DNA of 64,000 nt from contig JADJOD010000001.1 in assembly GCA_016713985.1 (NCBI GenBank), positions 124,001-188,000 on the forward strand. The letters are read 5' to 3'. The notes under the pieces are model-generated. The model made no database searches. It worked only from the letters and a program-made list of their open reading frames with translations, and was not told the DNA's origin. Shown one piece after another: positions 1-8,829 of the stretch; positions within the stretch are counted from its first letter, which is position 1, and each line of letters starts with the position of its first letter. Both the position numbers and the translations under genes were made by a program. The DNA is from Lewinellaceae bacterium (GTDB lineage Bacteria > Bacteroidota > Bacteroidia > Chitinophagales > Saprospiraceae).

Positions 1-813
1 ATTACCACCCTGCTGCACGTTATGCAGGGCCCGGATGATTTTGACAGTACGGCGGACGGCGCGCCTTCCCCGATACGGGGCACATCTTCTGCCGTCTCTC
101 ATCCACCGTCTGCCGTAAAAATCGCCTATTTCCCGGAAGTTATTGACAGTGAAGGTCTTGAACCCGGCGTTCGGGTGGTTACGAGGCATTTTATGGACCA
201 GCTTCGCGCCGGCGGGTACAGCGTGGAGCCGGTGGCTTTTAATTCCGGCCCCTCCTCCGATGAAAACAGGCAGGGTACAGGGGCCGGGTTACTGGATTAT
301 GTTATCCCCGCTTATTACGTCCTCACCACCGCCGAAGCGAGTTCCAACCTTGCGCGGTACGACGGCATCCGGTACGGTTACCGCAGCGCCAAAGCCCGAA
401 ACCTGGAAGAGGCCTATTTGTTGTCGCGCACGGAGGGTTTCAGCGAGGAAGTAAAACGACGGATATTACTCGGCACATTTGTGTTGAGCAGCGGTTATTA
501 CGACGCCTATTATAACAAGGCGCAGCAGGTGCGGGCGATGATCCGGCAAAGCCTGCTGGCCATTTTTCAGGAATACGATTTTATCCTGATGCCCGCTGCG
601 CCTACGGTAGCCTGGCGATTCGGCGAACATTCGGACGACCCGGTGGCGATGTACCTGTCGGATATTTACACGGTATTGGCCAACCTTGCGGGTATACCGG
701 CCCTGGCTATGCCCGCCGGCATTCACCCGGAAAACGGGATGCCGGTGGGTATTCAATGGATGGCCGCACCCCGGGAAGATGATAAATTACTTTCATTTGT
801 GGCGGGTTTGTAA
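1..813 (+). CDS. gatA: Amidase, GatA-like, C-terminal part (5' end outside window)
   Basis: This is the C-terminal portion of an amidase-signature protein, best matching GatA, the glutaminase subunit of the Asp/Glu-tRNA amidotransferase. The reading frame is open from base 1, so the gene starts upstream. GatA-type blocks seen are TTAEASSNLARYDG, the helix around YYNKAQQVR, the ILMPAAPTVAW segment, DPVAMYLSDIYTV, NLAGIPALAMPAG and MPVGIQ. The Ser-Ser-Lys catalytic triad lies in the missing N-terminal part. GatA makes Gln-tRNA or Asn-tRNA by transamidation in the cytoplasm. The main alternative is another amidase-signature hydrolase, but the EASSNLARYDG block favours GatA. Confidence 0.85.
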   Translation: MTTLLHVMQGPDDFDSTADGAPSPIRGTSSAVSHPPSAVKIAYFPEVIDSEGLEPGVRVVTRHFMDQLRAGGYSVEPVAFNSGPSSDENRQGTGAGLLDYVIPAYYVLTTAEASSNLARYDGIRYGYRSAKARNLEEAYLLSRTEGFSEEVKRRILLGTFVLSSGYYDAYYNKAQQVRAMIRQSLLAIFQEYDFILMPAAPTVAWRFGEHSDDPVAMYLSDIYTVLANLAGIPALAMPAGIHPENGMPVGIQWMAAPREDDKLLSFVAGL

Positions 814-845
814 AATGGTTTTTCCCGAAAATCGTTTTTGGAGCC

Positions 846-1869
846 ATGAAAAGTTTTTTACTACCTGCCTCGCTTTTGATTCCCCTCAGCCTTTTTACCC
901 AAACCGAACATATTTTGGCGGATCCGGCCGTCAAATGGGCCGCCGAAATCGAACTCACCTTCCCGGTTGACCCCCTGACGTTTTCCGCCAACGAAGACCG
1001 TACCGCCACCCTGGCCGTTTTAAAACTCAACGAACCCGACAGGGGCCTCGGCGGTTACGTCAACCACTCCCTCAACGCCAAATTGTGGGAAATGGCCGAA
1101 AACGGCGACTGGGAGGCCTACAGCAATTCCGACCTGACCCGAAGGCTGGAAAACGACGAACTCCTGAGCATCATCAGCGGCCCCGATTCCATCGTCACCG
1201 TGGACCCTGACACCTATGAAGAAAAGGTGCAGGTCAGCTGGGACAAGCGCCCGTTCCCCCATGAAGCCCGTTTTGTAAAAATACGCCAGCTGCTGACCTA
1301 CAACGACGACGACGCCGTTTTTACAGCTTATACCCTGGCCATCGCGCCTTTTACGGGCAATGAAGAGCCGCGTTTCTGGCTGAAGGTGCCGGAAGCAGAC
1401 GTCCTGGAACCCGACAGCATGTTCAAAAATCCGGACTTTACCTGGGCCGTACGCTACGTAACCAATGTTTCGAGCCCGCGTGTCGACGATTTTCAGGTTT
1501 TGAAAGACGAAACGGGGCCGGTCATGGGCCGTTTTTTTGACCGCATCATGGCCGATACCACCGTCGATATTTATGCCGCGGCCAATGATGCCGATCCCCT
1601 GGCGGGCGACAAAAGGATGTGTGTTTTCCTGCGTGGATTCGGTCAGCACATTTGACCCCGAAACCTATCTCGAACACGTGGAAATTTTTCACACCGAACT
1701 CCTGCCCGACCAGATCGTCGATTTGCAACTGATCGAAGAATTGTACTGGCAGGAAGAAGACGGGTTGTTGTACACCCGCCTCGTTGCAATTGCTCCGCGT
1801 TATAAATTCTACTACCAGGAAGGCCAGTGGTATCCGAGGGCGGGTTTTTACCGCCGTTGCGACGAATAG
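846..1869 (+). CDS. GldN/PorN-like protein with two related domains, frameshifted
   Basis: A secreted protein with an N-terminal signal peptide (MKSFLLPASLLIPLSLF). Two segments resemble each other and the GldN/PorN family of type IX secretion: one contains VDPDTYEEKVQV and ends near YTLAIAPF, the other contains FDPETYLEHVEIF and ends near RLVAIAPR. The frame breaks between about 1610 and 1640: the first frame ends in a stop at 1655, while the second, open to 1869, continues the homology. One surplus base in the AAAA or TTTT run there would explain it. GldN sits in the periplasmic ring of T9SS; whether this shortened paralogue does so is unknown. The next gene is PorE-like, which supports an envelope or T9SS-linked role. 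Confidence 0.6.
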
Positions 1870-1911
1870 CAACTTCCGGCCGGAAAATGCGTTTTTTCAA
1901 AAAATCAAATT

Positions 1912-3855
1912 ATGAACCGTTCATCGATCATCGCGTTCATCCTGCTTGCCCTTGTGCAACCCGCGTTTTGCCAGAAATACTTCAGCGTTGAAAACGCGCC
2001 GGGTAAAGCCCTGAAAGCGTATAACGAAGGAAAAAAGCACCGCGAACTGGGTGAAAATGCCATCGCTTTGGGCTATTATGAAAAAGCGCTTAAAGAAGAG
2101 CCGAAATTTATCGACGCCCAGTTCGCCCTCGCAAGAACGTACGTCGATCTGCGCGATTTTTTCAAAGCCGAGCGGTATTTCGAAGAAGCTTTGACCCTCG
2201 ACAACATGTACTGGCCAACCGGTTATTTCTACCTCAGTGCGGTGGAGTGGACCTTAGACAAATACGAGGAGGCCGCCGAACACGCCGGTTTGTTTTTAAA
2301 AAGCGGTCCGCAGGATGACAAAACAAAACGGGAGGCGGAGGAAATTCTGGCCAACGCTACTTTTGCCGCAGAGGCGATCAAACACCCCGTTCCGTTCAAT
2401 CCGCAACCCGTCGGGAACGGGATCAATACCGGGCTCGACGAATATTTTCCGTGTTTAACCGCCGACGGCGAAATGATGATTTTCACGCGTAATATGCTGC
2501 CTGCCAATATGTTCGGTCAACGCGCGGAAGATTTTTACACCAGCCGGAAAGTGAACGGGGTGTGGCAGAAGGCCGAACCGGTGGAAGGGGTGAACACCGC
2601 CCTGAACGAAGGTGCGGAATCCATCAGTCCCGACGGTTCCTGGCTGGTGTTTACCGCCTGCAACCGGGAAGGCGACGGCTCGGTGGGTATGTGCGACTTG
2701 TATTGGTCGCAACTCAAAAGCAGCGGCTGGACCAAACCCGTGCCTTTCAGCCGGGCCATCAACTCGCCTGAATGGGACGCCCAGCCAACCATCGGAGCCG
2801 ACAATAAAACGCTGATATTCACCAGCAGTCGCGCAGGCACTTCGGGTTCTCTCGACCTGTGGGAGGCCGTCCGCCAGTCAGGCGGCAAATGGAGCAAACC
2901 CCAAAATCTCGGCCCCGCCATCAATACAAAAGGCGACGAACACACCCCTTTTCTGCACCCCGACGGCCAGACCCTCTACTTTGCTTCGAACAAATTGCCG
3001 GGTATGGGCGGCAACGATCTTTTTCTGGCGCGCCGCAAAACCGACGGCACCTGGGGGCAACCGCAAAACCTGGGTTATCCCATCAATACAAAAGGGGAGG
3101 AAGGCATGCTGACGGTGAGCCTCGACGGTTTAACCGCCTACTTCGCCACCAACCGCCCGGGCGGACAGGGCGGCATCGACATCTACCAGTTCGAATTGCC
3201 ACAAAACCTTCGCCCCCAGCCGGTTACTTACGCCCGGGCTTTGGTAAAAGATGCATCGACGGGTTATCCGCTTGTGGCCAGGGTGGAATTTACCGACCTG
3301 AAAACGGGGCAATCACACGTCACTGCATTTACCCGGGAAGACGGAAGTTTTTTGGTCTGTCTTCCCGCCGGGAAGGAATACGCATTAAACGTAAACAAGG
3401 AAAAATACCTGTTTTACTCCGAAAATTTCAACCTGACGGAAAGCGCCACTTTTGACAAACCGTTTTCATTAAACATTGATTTACAGCCGGTTTCGATTGA
3501 CCCAACCGCTGCCGGGTCAAAACCCGTGATTCTGCGCAACGTTTTTTTTGAAACCGGCTCCGCAGCCCTCCTGCCCGAATCCGCCGCCGAACTCGACCGC
3601 CTCGTGGTGCTGCTGAACGATGCCCCGGCCCTGAAAATTCAACTCAACGGCCATACCGACAACGTGGGCGACAACAACTCCAACCAAATACTTTCCGAAG
3701 CGCGCGCCAGGGCGGTGTACGACTACCTCATCACCAAAGGAACAGCGACGGAACGCCTGAAATTCAAGGGCTTCGGCGAAACGCAACCCATCGATACCAA
3801 CGAAACGCCGGAAGGCCGGGGACGGAACCGGAGAACAGAGTTTGTGGTCTGGTGA
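1912..3855 (+). CDS. PorE-like outer-membrane-associated protein: TPR, beta-propeller, CarboxypepD-like, OmpA
   Basis: A 647-residue exported protein. After a signal peptide (ending near AFCQ) come TPR helices (about residues 30-150), a PD40/WD40-like beta-propeller (about 170-430, repeated INTKGDEHTPFLHPDG-like blades), a carboxypeptidase-regulatory-like beta domain (about 440-510) and a C-terminal OmpA peptidoglycan-binding domain (about 535-647) with NGHTDNVGD and LSEARARAVYDYL. The order TPR-propeller-CRD-OmpA is that of PorE, which anchors the T9SS to peptidoglycan. Similar proteins are numerous in Bacteroidota, so true PorE orthology is not proved. It lies 42 bp after the GldN-like gene and may be cotranscribed with it. 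Confidence 0.75.
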   Translation: MNRSSIIAFILLALVQPAFCQKYFSVENAPGKALKAYNEGKKHRELGENAIALGYYEKALKEEPKFIDAQFALARTYVDLRDFFKAERYFEEALTLDNMYWPTGYFYLSAVEWTLDKYEEAAEHAGLFLKSGPQDDKTKREAEEILANATFAAEAIKHPVPFNPQPVGNGINTGLDEYFPCLTADGEMMIFTRNMLPANMFGQRAEDFYTSRKVNGVWQKAEPVEGVNTALNEGAESISPDGSWLVFTACNREGDGSVGMCDLYWSQLKSSGWTKPVPFSRAINSPEWDAQPTIGADNKTLIFTSSRAGTSGSLDLWEAVRQSGGKWSKPQNLGPAINTKGDEHTPFLHPDGQTLYFASNKLPGMGGNDLFLARRKTDGTWGQPQNLGYPINTKGEEGMLTVSLDGLTAYFATNRPGGQGGIDIYQFELPQNLRPQPVTYARALVKDASTGYPLVARVEFTDLKTGQSHVTAFTREDGSFLVCLPAGKEYALNVNKEKYLFYSENFNLTESATFDKPFSLNIDLQPVSIDPTAAGSKPVILRNVFFETGSAALLPESAAELDRLVVLLNDAPALKIQLNGHTDNVGDNNSNQILSEARARAVYDYLITKGTATERLKFKGFGETQPIDTNETPEGRGRNRRTEFVVW

Positions 3856-3896
3856 AAGGATCATGGCCCTCGTCGCTATAACTCAACCCAACTGCC

Positions 3897-3904
3897 TACC
3901 TTTG
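3897..3904 (+). promoter_or_regulatory. Bacteroidota -7 promoter box for hemC
   Basis: TACCTTTG matches the TAnnTTTG -7 element of the Bacteroidota housekeeping sigma factor. It lies 53 bp before the hemC start, so the heptamer array at 3915-3956 would lie in the mRNA leader. No clear -33 TTG is seen at the usual spacing. Confidence 0.5.
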
Positions 3905-3914
3905 GGCCTGCAAG

Positions 3915-3956
3915 CCACAGATGGCAGATGACAGATGACAGATAACAGACAACTTC
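3915..3956 (+). repeat. Heptamer array in the hemC leader
   Basis: Six consecutive 7-base units (CCACAGA, TGGCAGA, TGACAGA, TGACAGA, TAACAGA, then degenerate CAACTTC) fill the space between the -7 box and the hemC ATG at 3958. Other heptamer arrays of different sequence occur at 8696-8814, 16751-16806, 26491-26602 and 58460-58508. This one does not visibly invert. Confidence 0.8.
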
Positions 3957-3957
3957 A

Positions 3958-4842
3958 ATGGCGCTTCGGATAGGTACACGTGGCAGCAAACTGGCCCTCT
4001 GGCAGGCCGAATTTACCCAATCGGAACTCGCCCGCATCGGGGTGGAGAGCGAGTTGGTCATTATTAAAACGAAGGGTGATGTGGTACAACACCTGAGTTT
4101 TGACAAACTGGAGGGCAAAGGTTTTTTTACCAAGGAAATTGAAGAAGCTTTGCTGCGCGGGGAGGTGGATCTGGCCGTACATTCCATGAAAGACCTGCCC
4201 ACTTCCCAGCCGGAAGGACTCGTTATCAGCGCCGTTTCGTACCGCGACAACCCGTCGGACTGGTTGATCGTGCGCCCGGAAGCCTTTGCGACGGGGAAAA
4301 TTTTCCACCTCAAAGAAGGAGCGATTACCGGCACTTCCGCCGCCCGCAGAAAAGCGCAACTGCTTGATTTCCGGCCGGATATACAATTAAAAGACATACG
4401 GGGCAACGTGCCGACCCGCCTCGAAAAATTGCGCTCCGGCGATTTCGATGCGATCTTTCTCGCCGCCGCCGGGGTGAAAAGGCTGGGCATGGACCTCCAC
4501 GATCTGAAGGTCGTGGAACTCAACCCGCGCGAATTTGTACCCGCGCCCGCACAGGGTGTGCTTGCCTGGCAAACCAACCGCGACGACCTCGGCACCCGCC
4601 TCTTGCTGAAACAAATCCACCACCCGGACATTTCCGCCTGCACCAACGTGGAACGCCGCGTATTACAACTCCTGGACGGTGGTTGCCAATTACCTCTCGG
4701 CGTTCATTGCGAACGTGATGCGGCCGGGCATTTTCACGCCTTCGCGGCCTGCGAAATAAACGGCGCGATGCGCCGCGCGCGACTTTCTTCGAGCACCAGT
4801 TTTGGTATGGCGGAAAAACTGGTGGCCGGCTTACGCAACTGA
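3958..4842 (+). CDS. hemC: Hydroxymethylbilane synthase (porphobilinogen deaminase)
   Basis: This 294-residue protein polymerises four porphobilinogens to hydroxymethylbilane in haem and sirohaem synthesis, in the cytoplasm. The N-terminus reads RIGTRGSKLALWQ, followed by HSMKDLP, GTSAARRKAQ, the substrate-binding RGNVPTRL block, and PAPAQGVLAWQ. The loop with LDGGCQLPLG carries the cysteine that binds the dipyrromethane cofactor. The length is normal for the family. It stands alone, without other hem genes beside it, and has its own promoter-like box and an unusual leader array. Confidence 0.97.
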   Translation: MALRIGTRGSKLALWQAEFTQSELARIGVESELVIIKTKGDVVQHLSFDKLEGKGFFTKEIEEALLRGEVDLAVHSMKDLPTSQPEGLVISAVSYRDNPSDWLIVRPEAFATGKIFHLKEGAITGTSAARRKAQLLDFRPDIQLKDIRGNVPTRLEKLRSGDFDAIFLAAAGVKRLGMDLHDLKVVELNPREFVPAPAQGVLAWQTNRDDLGTRLLLKQIHHPDISACTNVERRVLQLLDGGCQLPLGVHCERDAAGHFHAFAACEINGAMRRARLSSSTSFGMAEKLVAGLRN

Positions 4843-4919
4843 CCCGCTTCCCGGAACGTATTTCTTAAGCGTTTTCTAAGGAATTCGGGGGCGGTGCCTT
4901 CGTATATTCGCGTTTTGGT

Positions 4920-4942
4920 CCAATCGCGATCTTTGCGATTGG
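4920..4942. terminator. Hairpin downstream of hemC
   Basis: CCAATCGC and GCGATTGG form a perfect 8-bp stem around a 7-base loop, in the 190-bp gap between hemC and the haloperoxidase-like gene. There is no long T-run directly after it, so it may be a weak terminator or a leader structure. The rest of the gap shows no gene. Confidence 0.4.
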
Positions 4943-5033
4943 AAGCAAAAACCATTCTAACTTACTGTTTTTCAATACTATAATTCATCGCGTTTTCGAC
5001 ACGCTTTCGGAAATTGCATATCATTTTTAAAAT

Positions 5034-8000
5034 ATGTACAAAAATCTACTCCTGTGTCTGCTGAGCGGCCTGTTTCTTTCGGCAGCATCCACCCTGTCCG
5101 CTCAGCAATCCGTTGCACGCAGATGGAACGAAGTTTTGTTACAGGCCATTCGGGAAGACTTCGCCCGCCCGCCCGTGCACGCCCGCAACCTGTTTCACTG
5201 TTCGGTCGCCATGTACGACGCCTGGGCCGCCTACGATACCGTGGCCGAAACCTACCTGCTCGGCAAAACGGTGGGTACCTATACCTGCGCGTTCAGCGGA
5301 ATCGCGGCCCCGCCGCCCGGAAGTTTGAAAGCAGCGCGGGAAGCCGCCATGAGTTACGCGGTTTACCGGGTGCTTTATGCACGTTTCAGCAATTCACCCA
5401 ATGCTTTTATTACCCTGACGCGGTTCAATAACCTGATGCTGGAGCTGGGTTACGATTACAATTACACTTCCACCAACTATATTTCAGGCGCACCCGCAGC
5501 TTTAGGCAACTACATCGGCCTGTGTGTGCTGCAAATGGGATCGCAGGATGGTTCGAACGAACAATTCAATTATACGTCGCAGTATTATGCACCCGTCAAC
5601 CCGCCGCTGGTAATGGCCAATCCGGGCGCACCCACGCTGCTTGATCCCAACCGCTGGCAACCCCTGAGTCTGACGATTGCCATCGATCAGAACGGCAATC
5701 CGATACCCTCCGTACAGGTTTTTCAGAGCCCCGAATGGGGTAATGTGCGGCCTTTTGCCCTGAAACAGGAAGATTTGTCGGTCTACGAACGGGACGGCTA
5801 CCAGTACAAAGTATATCACGACCCGGGCCCCATTCCATTCCTCGATACAGCAAACGGCGGAGGTTCATCCGCCGAATACAAATGGAACTTCGAACTGGTG
5901 ACCGCCTGGCAAGCTCACCACGATCCGAACGACGGCGTGATGTGGGACATATCCCCCCGCTCGATCGGCAACAACCCGTCTTATCCGCAAACCTGGGCGG
6001 AATACCATGATTTTTACGATTTTGTCAATGGTGGAGATACGGGCTTGGGCCGGGATACCAACCCGCACACGGGCCTTCTTTATGAACCCCAGGTTGTACC
6101 ACGTGGCGACTATACCCGTGTACTTGCACAATACTGGGCCGACGGCCCCACCTCGGAAACCCCGCCGGGGCACTGGTTTGCAATATTGAATTATGTGAGC
6201 GACAACCCCGTTTTTGTAAAAAAATACAACGGGAAAGGCCCTGTACTGGATAACCTGGAATGGGACGTCAAGGCATACTTTACCCTCGGCGGAGCCGTAC
6301 ACGACGCAGCCGTCACCGCATGGGGTATCAAAGGCTGGTACGACGGCGTACGCCCCGTATCCGCATTGCGGTACATGGCCGATCTGGGTCAAAGCACCGA
6401 CCCGGGTTTGCCTTCCTACGACCCGGCCGGTCTGGATCTGATCCCCGGATTGATTGAACTGGTTGAGCCCGGCGACCCCCTGGCAGGCGCCAACAATGAA
6501 CATGTGGGTAAAATCAAACTTTATACCTGGAAAGGCCCCGATTACGTGACAAATGCCGCTACCCAAATTGCCGGCGTCGGCTGGATACTGGCCGAAGAAT
6601 GGTGGCCTTATCAGAGAAAAACTTTCGTAACGCCGCCTTTTGCCGGCTATATTTCGGGGCACTCCACGTATTCCCGTTCTGCAGCGGAAGCGCTGACCAA
6701 CCTGACCGGCGACGAATATTTCCCGGGTGGACTGGGAGAATTTCACATTGCCGCCAACAGCGGGTTTCTGGGTTTGGAAAAAGGCCCGAGTGTGGACATT
6801 ACGCTGCAATGGGCCACTTATCGCGATGCCTCCGACCAGACCAGCCTTTCCCGTATTTGGGGCGGCATTCACCCGCCTTTCGACGATATTCCCGGGCGTT
6901 TGCTCGGTATGCAGATCGGAACGGAGGCCTTCGAACTGGCGCGCACTTATTTTTACAAAGACACCGACAACGACGGCCACTACAGCTACGAAGATTGTAA
7001 CGACAACAACGCCGATATTTATCCCGGCGCCGCCGAATTGTGCGATAACTTAGACAACGATTGCAACGGACTGGTCGACGACATTCCCGTGTACAGCTAC
7101 TTCGCCGATACCGACGGCGACGGGTACGGCGATGGCGATACGCAGCTGGATACCTGTCTGGCAGCCGCTCCGGCGGGTTTTGTGGCCAACAACCTCGACT
7201 GTAACGACGCCGATATGAATTTTAACCCCGCTATCGCCGAACTCTGCGACGGACTGGATAACAACTGCAACGGGCTGATTGACGACATTCCCGTGTACAC
7301 CTATTTCGCCGACATCGATGGCGACGGGTACGGCGACGGCGGCGCACAATTAGATACCTGCCTCCAGGACGCCCCGGCGGGTTTTGTGACCAACAACCTC
7401 GATTGCAACGACGCCGATATGAATTTTAACCCCGCTACCGCCGAACTCTGCGACGGACTGGATAACAACTGCAACGGGTTGATTGACGACATTCCCGTGT
7501 ACACCTACTTCGCCGACACCGACGGCGACGGGTACGGCGACGGCGGCGCTCAATTAGATACCTGCCTCCAGGACGCCCCGGCGGGTTTTGTGACCAACAA
7601 CCTCGATTGCGACGACGCCGACCTGAACCTCAGCCCGGAAGCCGTGGAAATTTGTGACGGCATCGACAACAACTGCAACGGCACGTCGGATGAAGGGTTA
7701 AACATTTTCACTTTTTATGCTGATGGTGATGAGGACGGGTACGGCGACGGCGATGCTTCGCTGGATACCTGCCTGAATCAGTTGCCCGCAGGTTTTGTCA
7801 CCAACGAACTCGATTGCGACGACACCAACGAATTGATCAATCCCAATGCCTGGGAAATACCCGACGGCATCGATAACAATTGCAACGGCATGGTAGATGA
7901 AATCAGCGGCACACAGCAGTTGTCCTTACAAACACGGGTGTATCCGAATCCGGTGTCGGGAATCCTGACCATTTACCAGGAAGCGGGTGAAACCCTGCTC

Positions 8001-8174
8001 GCGCAGGTAACGGATATTTCGGGGCAAATCATTGCGACGGAAACGGTCCGGTTTGCCGGCAAAACGGCGCAACTGGACTTCTCCACTTATGTTCCGGGTT
8101 TGTACATCCTGAAACTGCACGAACAGGGCAGCGGGAAAGAAGCGTCCGTTAAGGTAGTGAAGATCAATTGGTAA
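5034..8174 (+). CDS. Secreted vanadium-haloperoxidase-like protein with MopE-type repeats and T9SS sorting domain
   Basis: A 1046-residue exported protein. The signal peptide ends near LSAQQ. Residues about 30-640 form a vanadium-dependent haloperoxidase/PAP2-like domain with the full vanadate-site pattern: K-x6-RP in KGWYDGVRP, SGHS in YISGHSTYS, and SR-x5-H in SRIWGGIH. Residues about 650-960 hold five cysteine- and aspartate-rich repeats (CDGLDNNCNGLIDD, DGDGYGDG) of the MopE putative metal-binding type. The last ~80 residues (VYPNPVSG... YVPGLYILKL) are a type A T9SS C-terminal sorting domain. The expected result is a surface-attached or released oxidase or phosphatase. Haloperoxidase versus phosphatase activity cannot be decided from sequence. 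Confidence 0.88.
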   Translation: MYKNLLLCLLSGLFLSAASTLSAQQSVARRWNEVLLQAIREDFARPPVHARNLFHCSVAMYDAWAAYDTVAETYLLGKTVGTYTCAFSGIAAPPPGSLKAAREAAMSYAVYRVLYARFSNSPNAFITLTRFNNLMLELGYDYNYTSTNYISGAPAALGNYIGLCVLQMGSQDGSNEQFNYTSQYYAPVNPPLVMANPGAPTLLDPNRWQPLSLTIAIDQNGNPIPSVQVFQSPEWGNVRPFALKQEDLSVYERDGYQYKVYHDPGPIPFLDTANGGGSSAEYKWNFELVTAWQAHHDPNDGVMWDISPRSIGNNPSYPQTWAEYHDFYDFVNGGDTGLGRDTNPHTGLLYEPQVVPRGDYTRVLAQYWADGPTSETPPGHWFAILNYVSDNPVFVKKYNGKGPVLDNLEWDVKAYFTLGGAVHDAAVTAWGIKGWYDGVRPVSALRYMADLGQSTDPGLPSYDPAGLDLIPGLIELVEPGDPLAGANNEHVGKIKLYTWKGPDYVTNAATQIAGVGWILAEEWWPYQRKTFVTPPFAGYISGHSTYSRSAAEALTNLTGDEYFPGGLGEFHIAANSGFLGLEKGPSVDITLQWATYRDASDQTSLSRIWGGIHPPFDDIPGRLLGMQIGTEAFELARTYFYKDTDNDGHYSYEDCNDNNADIYPGAAELCDNLDNDCNGLVDDIPVYSYFADTDGDGYGDGDTQLDTCLAAAPAGFVANNLDCNDADMNFNPAIAELCDGLDNNCNGLIDDIPVYTYFADIDGDGYGDGGAQLDTCLQDAPAGFVTNNLDCNDADMNFNPATAELCDGLDNNCNGLIDDIPVYTYFADTDGDGYGDGGAQLDTCLQDAPAGFVTNNLDCDDADLNLSPEAVEICDGIDNNCNGTSDEGLNIFTFYADGDEDGYGDGDASLDTCLNQLPAGFVTNELDCDDTNELINPNAWEIPDGIDNNCNGMVDEISGTQQLSLQTRVYPNPVSGILTIYQEAGETLLAQVTDISGQIIATETVRFAGKTAQLDFSTYVPGLYILKLHEQGSGKEASVKVVKINW
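7077..7688 (+). repeat. 204-bp tandem repeat inside the haloperoxidase gene
   Basis: Three head-to-tail units of exactly 204 bp (68 codons) begin at 7077, 7281 and 7485, each opening with GACGACATTCCCGTGTAC. Units two and three are nearly identical at DNA level; flanking copies before and after are more diverged. The unit encodes one MopE-type repeat. Near-identity suggests recent expansion by unequal exchange, so copy number may vary between strains. Confidence 0.9.
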
Positions 8175-8178
8175 CAGG

Positions 8179-8212
8179 GCGCCGGGTCCTGATCCTGTTC
8201 AGGGCCCGGCGC
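8179..8212. terminator. Strong GC hairpin after the haloperoxidase gene
   Basis: GCGCCGGGTCCTGA pairs with TCAGGGCCCGGCGC (14 bp, one G-T wobble) around the loop TCCTGT, five bases after the stop codon. The downstream sequence is AT-rich (ATTAAATAATA) but not a pure T-run. Its position fits a transcription terminator. Confidence 0.7.
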
Positions 8213-8254
8213 GATTAAATAATACCTAATTTCCGGTTAATAAATTTCCGGGGA

Positions 8255-8285
8255 TTGGAAGCCGAAGCAAGCGGGAATAAATTTG
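8255..8285 (+). promoter_or_regulatory. Promoter: TTG - 20 bp - TAAATTTG
   Basis: TTG at 8255-8257 and TAAATTTG at 8278-8285 are separated by 20 bp, matching the Bacteroidota -33/-7 pattern. It precedes the small gene starting at 8346 and argues against the upstream GTG at 8283, which overlaps the -7 box. Confidence 0.65.
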
Positions 8286-8345
8286 TGTTTGAAAAAAATT
8301 TCACCGTTTAAACAAACCATTTTTTCACCCAAATCACTTTGTTTC

Positions 8346-8651
8346 ATGGCTACCGTAACTAAATATCACGTGCTTTTTTACGGCACACCCGATGGTTATC
8401 AGAACAATCGCGCGCAAATCTCTCTTTACAACGGCACGACGGTGCTGGGATACGTTCGGTTTCATGATGTGGGCATGCCGTTTCCCAACGACAGCGAGTC
8501 AGGAGGTCGCATCACCATGCACCTGCCGTCCGACATGTTTCAGAATGTGATCGATGTGCTGAGGAACGAATCTCCAATTACGTATTATTTCAGCGCCGGC
8601 CACGCTTTTTTGGGGTTTGGAGACACTGAGCCCGTTGGAGAAGGGGAGTAA
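8346..8651 (+). CDS. Hypothetical protein, 101 aa
   Basis: A small protein of unknown function. It has no signal peptide or membrane segment. It looks like a single beta-rich domain (KYHVLFYGTPDG, AQISLYNG, VLGYVRFHD) ending in an acidic tail. The start at 8346 was chosen because a good promoter overlaps the earlier in-frame GTG at 8283. It is followed by an inverted-repeat element and a convergent cyclase gene. Confidence 0.6.
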   Translation: MATVTKYHVLFYGTPDGYQNNRAQISLYNGTTVLGYVRFHDVGMPFPNDSESGGRITMHLPSDMFQNVIDVLRNESPITYYFSAGHAFLGFGDTEPVGEGE

Positions 8652-8667
8652 CCGGGTCCCGTTTGAA

Positions 8668-8829
8668 TGAGGGCGTCTCGTACGTCTCATTTACCTTGTA
8701 AATTGCACATTGATCATTGCACATTGATCATTGTACATTTTTTGAATTTTAAATTAAAAATCAAAAATTATTAATGTACAATTTTCAATGATCAATGACC
8801 AATTTTCAATGACGTACGAGGCGCCCTCA
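8668..8829. repeat. MITE-like inverted-repeat element made of heptamers
   Basis: A 162-bp palindromic element. The outer arms TGAGGGCGTCTCGTACGTC (8668-8686) and its complement at 8811-8829 match at 18 of 19 positions. Inside, heptamer runs (TTGCACA, TTGATCA, TTGCACA, TTGATCA, TTGTACA from 8703) face complementary runs (AATGATC, AATGACC, AATTTTC, AATGACG to 8814) across an AT-rich centre. The right arm supplies the stop codon of the cyclase gene. It contains no ORF. It could be a non-autonomous mobile element, a bidirectional terminator, or both. Confidence 0.8.

Noticed and set aside
1020..1649. Long minus-strand ORF opposite the GldN-like gene
   Set aside because: It is a mirror of the plus-strand codon bias, and the plus strand carries the recognisable domains.
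5865..6980. 371-codon minus-strand ORF opposite the haloperoxidase
   Set aside because: It is an antisense shadow of a strongly conserved domain.
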